Positions 5,260 through 5,295 of a stretch of 5,295 nucleotides of DNA are shown one piece after another. Each line of letters opens with the position of its first letter. The first letter of the stretch is position 1. This DNA comes from Lentisphaera sp. (GTDB taxonomy: Bacteria > Verrucomicrobiota > Lentisphaeria > Victivallales > GWF2-50-93), in assembly GCA_020721745.1 (NCBI GenBank), contig DYMC01000168.1:1-5295 (forward strand). Direction: 5' to 3'. Below the pieces are notes generated by a model that saw only the letters and a program-made list of their open reading frames with translations, was not told the DNA's origin and did not search any database. The translations under genes were made by a program, and so were the position numbers.

Positions 5260-5295
5260 GGTTCTGTGTAAAAAATCTTTATAATTATTTTGGTT

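Noticed and set aside
5243..5265. Possible intrinsic terminator formed by CCCT/AGGG with flanking AGA/TCT
   Set aside because: The stem is short with a bulge and a 7-nt loop, and the following bases are A-rich rather than a T-tract on the plus strand.
5280..5285. Perfect TATAAT near the right edge, possibly a promoter for a gene beyond the window
   Set aside because: The surrounding sequence is AT-rich and no -35 box is found at 16-18 bp. Chance occurrence is likely and the downstream gene is not visible.

Overview
The window looks like a chromosomal segment from a Lentisphaerota-like (PVC group) bacterium. The main clue is a type II/IV prepilin-like protein carrying FTLVELLVVIAIIAIL followed by SCLNNMRQIG, an HCPSD motif and a C-terminal H-x10-DG. 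That architecture is expanded in Lentisphaerota, Planctomycetota and Verrucomicrobiota. Base composition is near 50% G+C in the core genes. The lineage call is inferred from one gene and is moderate at best.

Layout, left to right. (1) Positions 1-1403, minus strand: most of an FAD-dependent phytoene-desaturase/carotenoid-isomerase-like oxidoreductase that runs off the left edge. It has no stop codon in the window, so a complete-ORF search misses it and may report a long antisense frame instead. (2) 1404-1612: divergent intergenic region with a strong palindrome at 1469-1486. (3) 1498-2162: a perfect head-to-tail duplication with a 332-bp unit. It carries a promoter plus the first 72 codons of a small membrane-anchored protein gene. 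The left copy is a truncated hybrid ORF (1613-1861) and the right copy is the intact 185-codon gene (1945-2502). (4) 2596-3246: the prepilin-like gene, with an unusually long, GC-rich, cysteine-containing leader. (5) 3282-4247 and 4198-5070: a BcrA/NatA-type ABC ATPase and its six-helix ABC-2 permease, overlapping by 50 bp and evidently co-translated. (6) 5071-5295: no convincing gene, but a bulged 94-nt inverted repeat with possible pseudoknot pairing.

The ATPase and permease form one exporter. Rightward genes from 1945 onward lie close together (gaps of about 93 and 35 bp) and could be co-transcribed, but nothing links the helical membrane protein, the prepilin and the exporter functionally. 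The most notable structural feature is the exact tandem duplication of a promoter and gene 5' end. The prepilin and ATPase genes both have their Shine-Dalgarno sequence inside a small predicted hairpin. I did not find a convincing new defence or mobile system.
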